A DNA stretch of 64,000 bases, taken from Guyanagaster necrorhizus. Taxonomy: Eukaryota > Basidiomycota > Agaricomycetes > Agaricales > Physalacriaceae. Positions 1-11,655 of this stretch are shown in pieces; position 1 is the first letter of the stretch, and every line of letters starts with the position of its first letter. Under the pieces are notes generated by a model. That model had not been told where the DNA came from. It searched no databases and saw nothing but the letters and a program-made list of their open reading frames with translations. The DNA lies in NCBI RefSeq assembly GCF_019112545.1, contig NW_025064888.1:207383-271382 (forward strand), read 5' to 3'. The position numbers and the translations under genes are program-made.

Positions 1-1
1 G

Positions 2-805
2 GTCGAGAACATGAAGCGAGTTGCCTCGTCAGACCAGGAACTCACTGTCGAGGAGCGTAATCTACTCTCCGTCGCCTACAAGAATGTTATCGGTGCCCGC
101 CGTGCTTCATGGAGAATCGTCTCCTCAATCGAGCAGAAAGAAGAGTCGAAAGGCAACGAGGCTCAAGTATCCATGATCAAGGGCTACCGGGAGAAGATTG
201 AAAGCGAGTTGGCAAAAATCTGCGAGGACATCCTCGACGTCCTCGATAAGCATCTGATCCCTTCTGCGGCGTCAGGCGAGTCGAAGGTGTTCTACCACAA
301 GATGTAAGTTCTTGGATTTATTCGTCTTGTGTTCTTATCCATCGATATGATAGGATGGGCGACTACCACCGTTACTTGGCCGAATTTGCCACCGGCGACA
401 AGCGGAAAGACAGCGCTGACAAGTCTTTGGAGGCGTACAAGGCTGCTTCGGACGTTGCTGTCACTGAGCTACCTCCCACACATCCTATCCGTCTTGGTCT
501 TGCCCTCAATTTCTCTGTCTTCTACTACGAAATTCTCAACAGCCCCGACCGCGCATGCCATCTCGCCAAGCAGGCATTCGATGACGCTATTGCCGAGCTC
601 GACACTCTATCCGAGGAGAGTTACAAAGATTCGACACTCATCATGCAACTCCTCCGCGACAACCTCACGCTCTGGACGTCCGACATGCAGGACTCTGGTA
701 AGCCATCTTTTCAAATATGGAGGGACTCTTCTAAGTTTTCTTGGTTCTGTAGATAAGCCTCCTATTGAGAAAGAGGAGCCCGCTGACGCACCGGCTGACG
801 AATAG
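2..805 (+). CDS. 14-3-3 protein, 5' partial
   Basis: 14-3-3 proteins are dimeric adaptors that bind phosphoserine/phosphothreonine motifs on client proteins in the cytosol and nucleus. The window opens inside the gene: the frame runs from base 2 (V-E-N-M-K-R). Exons are 2-303, 354-697 and 753-805, with introns 304-353 and 698-752 (GT-AG). The protein shows the family hallmarks: [20 protein letters not shown] near the start of the visible part, the [19 protein letters not shown] junction across intron 1, and the helix [19 protein letters not shown]. The C-terminal tail is short and acidic ([12 protein letters not shown]), as is normal for this variable end. About 232 residues are visible, so only the first 20-odd are missing. 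Fungi usually have one to three copies, so I give no symbol. Family assignment is secure; splice sites are inferred from frame and consensus. Confidence 0.96.
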
Positions 806-1139
806 ATGCTACGCTTGTTTTTTATTACCGTTCTCACGTATTTCGACCCTTGACGTTTCATCGTCGTGCTTCTTCTCTGCATCAACCCTCTCATTCATTG
901 TCATCTGCATACACACCCTCACCAGCCGCGATGTTATATTATCCGTAGTCTCCATGATCCTTTTGTCGTGTTTCGTAAAATGATAAAAGATATTCAGCTT
1001 TAAGATACTCATCATGAGCTGGTGCCAATGGTTGCTTTATTAGGCCAAGGTGATATTGTACTACATTGGCTTTTGATCTAGAGACGGTTATTTTTGTTCT
1101 CGTCATCAGACGCCCACCACCCATGCTTTTCGCTTTGCT
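806..1139. other. Intergenic, 14-3-3 to BST1
   Basis: A 334-bp spacer between two genes on the same strand. It must hold the 14-3-3 3' UTR and the BST1 promoter. I see no further gene or RNA in it. Confidence 0.7.
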
Positions 1140-4100
1140 ATGACACATGCAAAAGCTACGATATTTCTCGGCCTTTTTTCTCTAGTCTCGGTTGTTATAT
1201 TATATCTATCAACGTTGGACGTTCAGAATAATCTTTCTCCACAAGGATGTCGCATGTCGAGGATGTCGCCGTCATATATCCTGCAAACAGAGTTCAACGC
1301 TTCGTGGACTTCACTGGCCAACCGTTATAGCCTCTGGTTGTATCGAGAGGTAGGATGGGAATCCAATATGGTGCGATGGCGATTGTAGTATATGATACTG
1401 TTTTTTTAGTTTCTCAACAGATACATGGCAGCCAGCCCGTTTTGTTCATTCCAGGAAATGCTGGGTCGTCACGTCAAGTCAGGTCTATATCCTCATCCGC
1501 GGTTCGGCAGTTCTATTCTTCCCCTCATTTGTTGTCGCAAGCATTCGAAAGCACGTCCTTCAAACCGCTGGATTTCTTTGCTGGTGCGTGTGCCATCAAG
1601 ACTAAGAGGCTCGTCTGATCTTTTTCTTTCCATACAGTTGAATTCAATGAGGACCTTTCAGCCTTCCATGGGCCCACCATGGAATCTGAGACTGCATACA
1701 CGGCTGACGCCATTGCTTATATTCTGTCCATGTATCCTCCAAACACGCCAATCATAATTTTAGGCCACTCCATGGGAGGCATCATTGCTACGTCCCTTTT
1801 ACCTTCAGACAAAATATCAGCTATCATAACCATGTCGACACCTCATCTCCTTCCGCCGGCGCGCTTTGACCAGCGTATCGATCGAATATACGACCGCAAC
1901 AAGCTCGTGCTGGAGAGCGACCCGACACCGATACTGTCGATATGTGGAGGTGCGACGGATATGATGATACCCTCCGAGTCGTGTATTTTGGAGAGGATGG
2001 ATGCTCCGTTTAGACGCACCGTATTCTCATCCGCTCTCGAGGGAGCGTGGACTGGAGTGGGACACCGGGAGATGGTGTGGTGCCATCAGATTCGATGGCG
2101 GGTAGCCAGAGCCGCCCTGGAGCTTGGTGATGCTACGTCTGTGGAGAGACGTGGGACTGTCTTGGATAGATGGTTAAGGGATAGGAGTTGGTTTCCACCA
2201 ATTGGTGCTCCGCCTCAGCTGTTAGAGCGTGATTCGTATAGGATTCTCTCCGAGAATGAACAGCTCGTGCTTGATAGGCCACGGGTTCGAGAGACGTATC
2301 TCTTGCCTGTTCTCAGTGGTCCATCAACGAAATTGACGCTATATGTGTCGCAGGGATCTGTGTTGGCTATTTCTCCGCATAATCCAGGTCCGTTAGACGT
2401 GTCGGTTCTGCTATGTCAGGCGACAGATGACGAGGCCTTTGAATGCGAATCGCTAGAGCCTTCAGTGTTGAAGCTGATACCTAATCCGAATCCAGGGATA
2501 CCATTTCCTGTTCCACATGAAGGGTCCGATGAGTCCGAAGGGGTGGTCCTTTTCGAAGTGGATCTATTGTCCCCGCGTCAGGGCCGTCCAAAGTGGGTAG
2601 GCATTAGACTTGATCGAGCTGATGGATTCGGTTGGGTCATCGCACAACTGGCCCCCGAGACCATCGTAGTTCGTGATGTCAAAATCACAAGTAAAGTATT
2701 TTCTTTTTTTTTGTGGGTGATCTGAAACTGAATATTGTTCTGCTTGACAAGCACTACTTGCAGGAGGCGTTTTGACTCATCTGCCTGACACCAGGGCTCT
2801 GCATATATCCGTACACTTTCCTGAGTTATTGTCAAATGCGCTCATCGTTTATCGTTTGTCGCCACGTATATCTACCCCTGGCAATGGATGCAAAGGTACG
2901 GTCTAGGTCTTCATATTTTGATAGGACTGTAACCTCTCGGGACATAGAAAAGTATCTATCGCCGTTGCTAGTTCACAAGTCTCATCCGGCGGAGACACAC
3001 TACTTCCCCTTGAGGTTGACGCCCCACCGTGACATCCTGCTTCATACGCACGGTCCGGCACCTTATATAGATACCGCCGTGTCGGTCCGTGGCGTTTACC
3101 TTGATCTGCTGTTTTCTGGTGGCGATGATTGCAGGGCAGATGTAATAGATTTGGAGATTGCTTGGACGGCCACGGTCGGTCGTTGGGCATCACGTTACTT
3201 CACTACTATCATCTCTTGGGCCATCGGTATTGTGTCGCTGATCATGTTAGAGCTATGGAAGACATCTGATAAAGGGATCGGTGAGTTAGCGATTATTGTC
3301 TGGATACCCGTGTGTTGATCTTGTGAATGCAGCAGTAGTTACACCGATGGTAACACAGTCCCTCGACTTCTTTTGCCGACGAAGACTCTTAGCCTTGATG
3401 TTGGGATCATTCGTGTTTTCCGTCGTCCCGGTTCCCGTGAACTATTTCTTGGGCACCAAAGGGGAACCATTTTTCTCGCCTCTAGCACCGCTGTTTATGG
3501 CGGTCGCATACGGCCTTGTCGTCGTCAGCTACTGGTTTCTATTCGCTTTCCTTTGGCCGCTCAGGTTGCTATCCAAATTTTCGCTTGGAAGGTGAATTTC
3601 TTGACGTCGAGACACTCTTTCAGGGACACTGATAGCGAATGACGTCAGATCACATCGGGAAATCATCAGTTTCAGCAGAGGAACAGCTGTTTCGATGTCG
3701 CTTATTCTTTTCCTTGTCTTCCTTGTTATCCCGTGGCAGGTTGCATTTCTTGGGTGTTGGTTTGTTCATGCCGTTACTTGTGCTTCAAGTCCTCGTAGAG
3801 GGAACAATTCGTTCAAATCACCGTCGGGTTCGGTGATGATTTCCCTGATGGATTCACATCCCCATACAAACGGTGAAGAACTTGACGTTACTACGGAGCC
3901 CGTCGATCAATCATCTCTCCAAATCGCGAATAATTACAACCACAACATGCACCTACTGCTTCTCATGACTTGGCTTTTACCTCTCGCAGCCCCGGTCCTG
4001 GTGGTCTGGATACGGACGCTTGTGACCGCGGGGTTTACAACGCCTTTTGATGGAGACCATTTTGTTCTGAATGTGGCTCCGTTTCTCTTTCTTGTAGACT

Positions 4101-4388
4101 TTGCATCGAGAACGACCGGTCCTTTATTTGAGAAAACACGGTAAGAACATTCCTCGTTTCCGCTGTTATGTAATTAATGTCCTGTATGTCAGTCTCGAAA
4201 GGATAGTATCTGTCCGATGGTCGCTTCTGGTTGTTACCGTGGTGGCGTTTGTATACGGTCCGAAACAGGCTTACTTGGTGTTCGATGCGACAAAACTCGT
4301 CGTTGGATTGATGGTAGTCTTCAGAATTGGCACGAGATACTGGGCTGGGTCTTTTTCAAGTGCAAGTACTAGACCTATTCGACAATAA
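1140..4388 (+). CDS. BST1: GPI inositol-deacylase (PGAP1/Bst1 family)
   Basis: This ER membrane lipase removes the acyl chain from the inositol of GPI anchors soon after attachment, which lets GPI proteins leave the ER. Inferred exons are 1140-1370, 1421-1583, 1638-2690, 2764-2895, 2948-3280, 3333-3591, 3679-4140 and 4193-4388, giving about 942 residues. The N-terminus has a hydrophobic anchor (IFLGLFSLVSVVILYLS) and the family motif GCRMSRMSPSY. Next come VLFIPGNAGSSRQVRSI and the lipase nucleophile motif GHSMGG, with Ser at about residue 176. The C-terminal part holds several hydrophobic segments (from 3,180, 3,380, 3,700, 3,940 and 4,200 on), as in the yeast and human proteins. The ATG at 1140 is chosen because it gives the membrane anchor. 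The next gene starts 842 bp downstream on the same strand. The frame stays open across all junctions, so the gene looks functional; exact splice sites are inferred. Confidence 0.93.
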
Positions 4389-5230
4389 ATATTCTAGACA
4401 GTCTTTTCGTGGTAGATGATCGCGGACTTTGAATACTTCCATCACGTGGCCAGATCGATCTCAATTGATCGGTTCCGGGCTAGAATACTCCTACCGCCCT
4501 GATGCCACGCCTCGACAAATTTTAAACCTGGGAGAGGTACAAGAAATAGCATTGCAAGCGATCAGGCATATTGACCTGTTGTACAAGTGCGCTGGTAGAG
4601 ACGCACAAATATGTTTGTGTACAGCTGCGGCGGCTGACCGTTGAATTTGTCGATGGAGGGATCGGATCAACAGGGGAAAGGGAGAATAGCAACAATTGCA
4701 ATATCATATACGAGTCAGTCGATGTGCGCTCAAACTAGCCGAGCGGGCCTATTTATGAAGCAGACAGCCGCACGGAAACAATACCTTGCAGGAGGTGGGG
4801 ACTGATTCGTACCTGTATAGGGTAATATCGAGTCATCAATATATGCATCAGTCGAAGTCTTAGGTGGGTAGACGCCAAGGAGCCAAATATAGCTGCCCTG
4901 TTTCGGGAATGTTCCTGCAGACACATTGCACAAAAGACGAGGAGAAGATAAAAGTTACCAGTATTTTCAGCCGAGAGCCTTGCTTTCTATTGTAAGTGAA
5001 GCGTAGAAACTGCTCCTGCAAGAAGGGGTGACGGCATTACCCGCCTATTCAGCAGATCACACAAGAGTGGATTGATCCATTTCGGGGCATTTCCCACGCT
5101 GAAGGAGCTGAGTTTGAAATTCGTGAAGCGGTGAGCAGCAACTGTAAGCAAACGACCACCGGAACGCCAGGATACAAATCGGAAATCATACAGGGGACTC
5201 CGGGAATTTTCTCTCTCGCCTTTGTACTTC
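4389..5230. other. Intergenic, BST1 to KDM5
   Basis: 842 bp without a recognisable gene. It probably holds the BST1 3' UTR and the promoter and leader of the KDM5 gene. The open frames here are short and resemble no family I know. CpG content is normal, unlike the island further right. Confidence 0.6.
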
Positions 5231-8200
5231 ATGCATAGTAATACCCCGACCTCGACGCTTCGGGGGTCGCCCTCGAAACGGAGCAAATCTTCCCGATTCA
5301 CCACGCCTACCCCAGCACAGGCCGTATCTAATTCTGCCAGCTCCTCCAAATTGCCGGACCAGCCAATTTCTACATTTTACTCATGTATCAGTATTCCAGT
5401 TGAAGGCGCGATTCCAATTGAAGACGAGCCGCCTCATGATTCTAGGACTCCTTTGCCAGAGCCTTCCTCTGAACAGAAGCGGGCCCCGCGGAAATCAAAG
5501 ACAGATGCTCTGGCTGCTATGAAGGACAGAGAAATATCGTACTCGGTCGATCGCGATGACTCTGAGCCTCCCGACATTTTAGAAGAGATGTACCGCAATG
5601 CCGTTCCCATCACCGTCTCTCCCACACTTGACCTCTCCACCGTTAAAACAACAAGTCCCCGTGGCTATAAACCTCCACCTAATGTCTCTCGCCCCTTCGA
5701 AATAAAGGATTGTCCTGAATATTTTCCTACTGCGGAGGAATTCAAAGACCCGATGGCGTACATCAACTCTATCGCAGATGAGGCCAAAGCTTTCGGTATC
5801 TGCAAGATTGTACCGCCAGAAGGCTGGAAGATGCCTTTCGTGACAAACACTGAAGTATGTGCATTTTTCAGCCGTTGCAGCTTCTTTTTCTGACAATTGT
5901 CATTTTTCAGACATTTCGCTTCAAGACCCGTCTGCAGCGTCTTAACTCGATAGAGGCCGCATCTAGAGCAAAGATAAACTTTTTGGAGCAACTGTATCGA
6001 TTCCACAAGCAGCAGGGGAATGCGCGTGTTGTTATCCCCACCATCAACCACAAGCCACTGGATCTGTGGCTCCTAAAGAAGGAAGTCAACAAACTGGGAG
6101 GATATGAAGCGGTAAGCGTATATGCGTCTTGGAGCCTGTAGCCTTCGCCATATTATCTTTTGTCCTCATATTCTATTCAGGTCACCCGAGATAAGAAATG
6201 GTCAGAACTGGGCAGGCTCCTCGGCTATCGAGGTATACAAGGTCTGGCCACACAGATCAAACAGTCCTATTTGCGAGTTGTTTTGCCCTACGAGCGTTTC
6301 TGTGATCAACCAAGGAACGCGCCTAACACACCTTCAAACGCCCAGCCGGGTAAGCCATTGAATCGGTCGGATACGAATGGCGTCGACCCTGCACCTACAT
6401 TCAGTCCCCTTACCCCTTCGAGTCCGCTCTCAGAGCCGCCACTTGACACGGATGAAGAAGATGACGGCCCCGATACGCCCACTAGGCCAAGACGAAGCAG
6501 GCGGGTCAACTCCTCTGATCCCACAGCTTGTGTGTATCTGCTTACTCATCATCGATATATGCGCTCATATCATTACAGCCAACTCGAAGAAATCCGTTGT
6601 TAACGCTGGTCCTGCCATCCCGGTTGATATACCGGCTGTTCTTCACTCTAAAATTGGCGGTAAGGAAATAACAGAGGTGCGTTTTACTTAAAGAATATAA
6701 TCTCCCGCGTATATGGAAATCGTACAATCTAGGCACACTGTGAAATATGTCTGCAGGACGACAATGGGACCTCCATGCTATTGTGTGATGGCTGTGACTG
6801 TGGTACATCACGTCTCCGCAATGTTTCTAATGATATCTGGGGCGCTAACATAATCTCAGGTTTTCACACTTTCTGTTTGACGCCACGCGTAAAGAGCATT
6901 CCCAAAGGACAGTGGTATTGCCACGCCTGCCTTTCAGGGTCTGGCCGTGATTTTGGTTTTGACGAAGGCGATGAGCACACTTTGTCCACTTTCCAAGCTC
7001 GGGACGCAGAATTTAGGCGCGTTTGGTTCAAAACGCACCCCCCATCAAGGCCGGAAAATGCCATAGATGTCGACGATCCTACAAATACCCGTATCGGTAA
7101 TGTGACGCTCTCCGAGTACGATATGGAGAATGAGTTCTGGCGATTGGTTCAGACACCTCATGAAACGGTTGAGATCGAGTATGGTGCTGACGTGCATTCT
7201 ACGACACATGGAAGGTGAGCGGCTTTTTTTCGGCTAGCCCGGCCCCGCATACCATTCATGATTCATAGTGCCATGCCTACCATGGAATCACATCCATTAG
7301 ATCCTTATGCAAAAGATCCTTGGAATCTTAACAACATTCCTATTGTCAATGACTCTCTGTTGCGGTTCATCAAATCGGATATTTCTGGCATGACTGTTCC
7401 ATGGACTTATGTGGGAATGACATTTTCGACTTTCTGTTGGCACAATGAGGTACGTTACTCCTGCCGATCATAAAATGAGAGTTGGATTGATCATTACGGC
7501 AGGATCATTACACTTATAGTATTAACTTCAGTAAGTCTCAGATTGTCTGTCTTCTCGTCATATATTGATCGTTTTTGCAGTGCACTGGGGCGAAACGAAA
7601 ACCTGGTATGGAATCGCCGGCGAGGATGCAGCTTTATTTGAAGCTGCAATTCGCAGCGAAGCGCCTGATCTGTTCGAAGCACAGCCTGATCTTCTTTTCC
7701 AATTGGTCACGCTCATGAATCCGCAACTTGTCAAGGAGGCTGGTGTACGCGTGTTCGCCTGCAATCAGAGGCCGGGAGAATTTGTCATCACGTTCCCCGA
7801 ATCTTATCATGCAGGTTTCAACCATGGTGTAAGTACTCGTCTTCAATTTACTCCGCTGCCCCAGAGAAATGATCTTTATTTGCAGCTTAACTTCAACGAG
7901 GCTGTCAATTTCGCGCTTCCCGATTGGTTGCCCCACGGTAGAGATTGTGTGCAGAGATACCGCGATCACAGAAAGCTACCCGTGTTTTCGCATGATGAGC
8001 TGCTCATTACCATTACTCAGCAGTCACAATCAATCACAACGGCTATATGGTTTGTCTTACCGCTTGTGTACCCTTCGCGGACCTGACGTTCACATTTGTA
8101 GGCTAATAGACAGTCTGAGGGAAATGACGGATCGGGAAATGCACGACCGTGAGACCGCACGCTCTATGGGCATGGCACAGATTTTGGATGAACAAGATCG

Positions 8201-11200
8201 ACCAGAAGATCACTATCAATGCGCTGTCTGTAAAACGTTTTGCTATCTCTCTCAGGTCACTAGCAGTTGCACTACGCAAGTTGTGTGCGTAGACCATGCG
8301 CATCTGCTCTGTGACAAGACCGATCACCAGGCTACGTACACGCTACGAAAACGCTTCTCGGACGATGAATTATTGGAGATCCTTGCTAAAGTCGAAGAAC
8401 GTGCTGGTATACCCTCGACATGGCAAACAAAGCTTTCCAAACTGCTCTCTGATAGCCCTAAGCCACCCCTTCGCACTCTTCGTGCCCTTCTTGCCGAAGG
8501 AGAACGAATCAACTACCACATACCCGAACTTGCACATCTTAAAAAGTGTGTCGCCAAAGCTAATGAATGGGTAGATGAAGCCAATGCATTCATCGTTCGC
8601 AAACAGAGTCGCAAACGGTCGAGGCGCTCACGAGGCCGTCACGCTCTGAATGACGTGGATGATTCGGATCGACCTGATCGAACTTTGGATGACCTGTATC
8701 AGGTGCTGAAGAAGGTTGATATGCTCGGTTTCGATTGTTCTGAAATAGCAGCGCTACAAAGTCTGGCACAGCGGGCTGAGGATATGAAGAAACAGGCTGA
8801 CGTGCTCATGGGAGAAGACCAGGACACTGAAGCGCAAGACTATATCGATCGGTGCAGACGTCTTCTCTTAGAAGGCTCGTCTTTGAATGTTCTACTTGAT
8901 GCATTAGTACGAGTGGAACAGATCGTCGAAAGGGTACAGCTGAGCAAGGAGCTCAAGGAGAAGCTGGATGATGGGGAGATTTCGCTGACACTGGAGGACG
9001 TGCGCCAGCTTCTGACACGTACTCGTGCGTGCGATATGCCCGCCGACGATAAGCACGTGCAGCTTTTAGAAAGCCGGCAGCGTGTCGGAGACACTTATGA
9101 GGATCGGGCAAAGAGTGTTCTCTCCCTACCCATCAAAACCATAGAAGAACTGGAGGAATTTGCTAACCTGGACAGTAGCATCCCCATTGATCCCACAGTT
9201 CTCGATCGGCTCATGCAAGCTCGTGCCAAAGCGAAAGACTTCGAAAAGCAGGCTCTAGCTTGGCTACATCCTGAACCTGATATATCAAAACCCCGACCAC
9301 AGGACGTTATGCGACTTGTAAACCGTGCTGAGAAGGACTTCAAGATAGCTGCAGTGCGCGATCTCAAAGTCACTGCTGAAATTGCGGTTGACCTTGAGAC
9401 TCGATGCGAACAAGTGAAGAACAACAAGTATCGCAAGTCCTCGAATGAGGATTTGTTCGCTACTTTGAAGCAATGGCGCTCTTACACAAGGGACCATCTC
9501 AAAATGTTTACTTTGCCGTTCTTTGACGAGGTTGAGAAGGAACTTGGTAAACACGAACAGTGGCTGAAAGAATTACCTTGGTGGTGCGAGGAGCACGAAC
9601 AGCCCGAGGGTCAGGATATCCTTGACGATGTGATGGCTTGCACTCGCCAAGAGGACGACGACCCTCCCACAGACGAGTTCTTCACTTGCATCTGCAACAA
9701 CCCTGTGCGCCCTCCGCCTGCAGGAATTCCATCTGACGCCGTGCAATGCGACTATTGCTTCGCTCGATTCCATGGAGAGTGTGCCAAAAACGGAGGTTCT
9801 TGTCCATTTTGCGACCATCATCACTGGAATGGCGAAATACGTAAGGAACGGAACTGGCATTTCTGCTATCTTCCTCACATCCTTCGGAACGCGCCTGATA
9901 TTACTAAGAACTATTCTGATGACTGGAGGCAGTTGCAGATCATCATTCATCGCGTCGATCGCCTATCAGCCGTGATTGGCCAGTTTCTGTCGTATACGTC
10001 ACAACCTGATCATCAACGACCCGATTTCATTCACCAAGTCCGACACTACATGCGTAAACTCTACAAGATCCAGTTTGCGGTTTCCCCCAACCCAGACGTT
10101 TCGTTCGGACTGGATCTTGCCCAGCTTCATCGTATATTGGCTGGACGACCCCCTCTTATGCGGACGAAGAGACGCAAACGGCCCAAGTTCACCTTTGGCC
10201 AGGACATTGACCGTGACTGGTCGGACGGTACGCGATGCATTTGCAGAGGTCGTACACCTTACCTTCTCAATTATGCAATGGTCCAATGCGAGTCATGTGA
10301 AAAGCACTATCACTCAGGTTGTGTTTTCTTCCCTCAGGAACCTACGACTCATGCCCGGAAGCATTACATATGTCCTCTTTGCTGTTTACGGAAGGGAAGA
10401 CCCTATCCATTTGCTGAAGTCAGGGTAAAACCTTACGGTGAGTTGTCCAATCTAGCGCTGCATAATCTGGTGGTGATATCTCTTGAAGCAGAAGGAAACA
10501 TCGCCCCCGAAATCTACGTTAATGTTGAAGAGATGCTGGAAAGTTGTAGCAAGGATATCATTTACAAGAAGCTGCCTCCGCCATACATGGCAACGCTTTT
10601 CGTTGAATTGGTTAAGTTCAGCCCTTGTCAGCCGGAGACACCAAATGTTGAGCCGCATCCGTTGTCCTCTTCTTCAATACCCCCACCTGGTTCTTCTCGA
10701 GCTCCTCTTCCTCCCCATAATAGCGTGTCTCATCATACCCGACATCTTCCTGCTGCCATACCTGTAGCATCATCTTCTCGACCATTATCGAATTCACCCT
10801 CGTCTGGTCAACATCCTCCACCACCTCCGTGGTCCCGGTGGAACACGTCTCACCCTCTTCTTGGATCGTCCCCAACCTTGCCACGACGCGAGATCATACC
10901 GATTGAGCCTCAACCCCTGAGAAAGCGCAAGCACTATGACGAATCGCCTTTAGAAGAGTTCAGGCCTCTTAGAGCACCTTCGCCAAAGCGGCGCTCTCTC
11001 GAGCCTCCAAATCTCCCATCGGTGTCTCAAACCGCCACGCCTGTCCTTCCACCTCTGCACACACCCCGGCAGACGCTCTCGCCGTCCCTCGCTATGATTA
11101 TGTCTACGCCAGATCCACCGTATTCAGGTCCTACGTATGATGCACATAATGCTCGTTTACTTGACGTCAAGACCTCACCTTCCCTTATACCGAGAAATAG

Positions 11201-11204
11201 GTGA
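5231..11204 (+). CDS. KDM5/JARID1-type histone H3K4 demethylase
   Basis: This family of nuclear Fe(II)/2-oxoglutarate dioxygenases removes methyl groups from H3K4. Inferred exons: 5231-5854, 5911-6111, 6181-6529, 6579-6676, 6757-6802, 6860-7214, 7269-7449, 7503-7530, 7581-7828, 7886-8049 and 8102-11204, about 1,798 residues. Domains in order: JmjN (about 155-200, [11 protein letters not shown]), ARID (about 225-325, [10 protein letters not shown] and LGGYEAV), PHD1 (about 414-470), JmjC (about 560-730), C5HC2 zinc finger (about 800-850, [11 protein letters not shown]), PLU-1 region, PHD2 (about 1290-1340) and PHD3 (about 1474-1530). The iron ligands appear intact: [14 protein letters not shown] supplies His616 and Glu618, and YHAGFNHG supplies His704. 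The tail is proline/serine-rich and probably disordered. Oddity: PHD1 seems to lack its first cysteine pair (SKIGGKE where CxxC is expected). The ATG at 5231 is the first in frame. Domain order is diagnostic; numbering depends on inferred splicing. Confidence 0.95.
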
Positions 11205-11655
11205 TGCATAGATTTTTGGGATTAACTTTGAGTGTCTGGTATGCTCTTTTTGCTCTACATGCTGTCGTATTTATATGTCCTCTCCCTTGTAATATCAATG
11301 CTATATTATAAACTGGAAGAAACACGTCCTCGTTATTTACATGTGCAGTGTGAACGAAGAAAAGCGAACCCAGATATAATCGTGTCGACTAGAACGACGC
11401 TACGGTGCGAGTAAATAACTTCAAGGCTGTGTATTACAATGGTCAACAATGGAGTAGGTGCAAGTGCCTACGTTTATCAATATCTGATTCCATATCTAAT
11501 GATTAGACGCAATGTGTTCTTTCCGACAACTGGTTATTATAACGCACACTGCTTGTACCTCACCGCTATCCTTGCTTGCAGTATTACTGCGGTCACAGGA
11601 TGATAGAAATACAACAATTATAATAACAATATCATGAAATCATGAATGCTGAAGT
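11205..11655. other. Convergent intergenic, KDM5 to CorA
   Basis: 451 bp between two convergent genes, expected to hold both 3' UTRs and polyadenylation sites. I find no gene, repeat or RNA here. Confidence 0.65.

Noticed and set aside
4735..4815. tRNA-like stretch with an A-box-like TAGCCGAGCGGGC
   Set aside because: No matching B box (GGTTCGAxTCC) follows and the arms do not fold into a cloverleaf.
4987..5349. A 120-codon minus-strand frame overlapping the KDM5 start
   Set aside because: No recognisable family, low-complexity composition, and it runs antisense to the leader and first exon of KDM5.
7869..8101. An 1,111-codon open frame beginning at 7,869 as the start of a separate gene
   Set aside because: Its first part is read in the wrong frame through exon 10 and an intron of KDM5. 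The real coding sequence joins at 8,102 after splicing from the JmjC exons.
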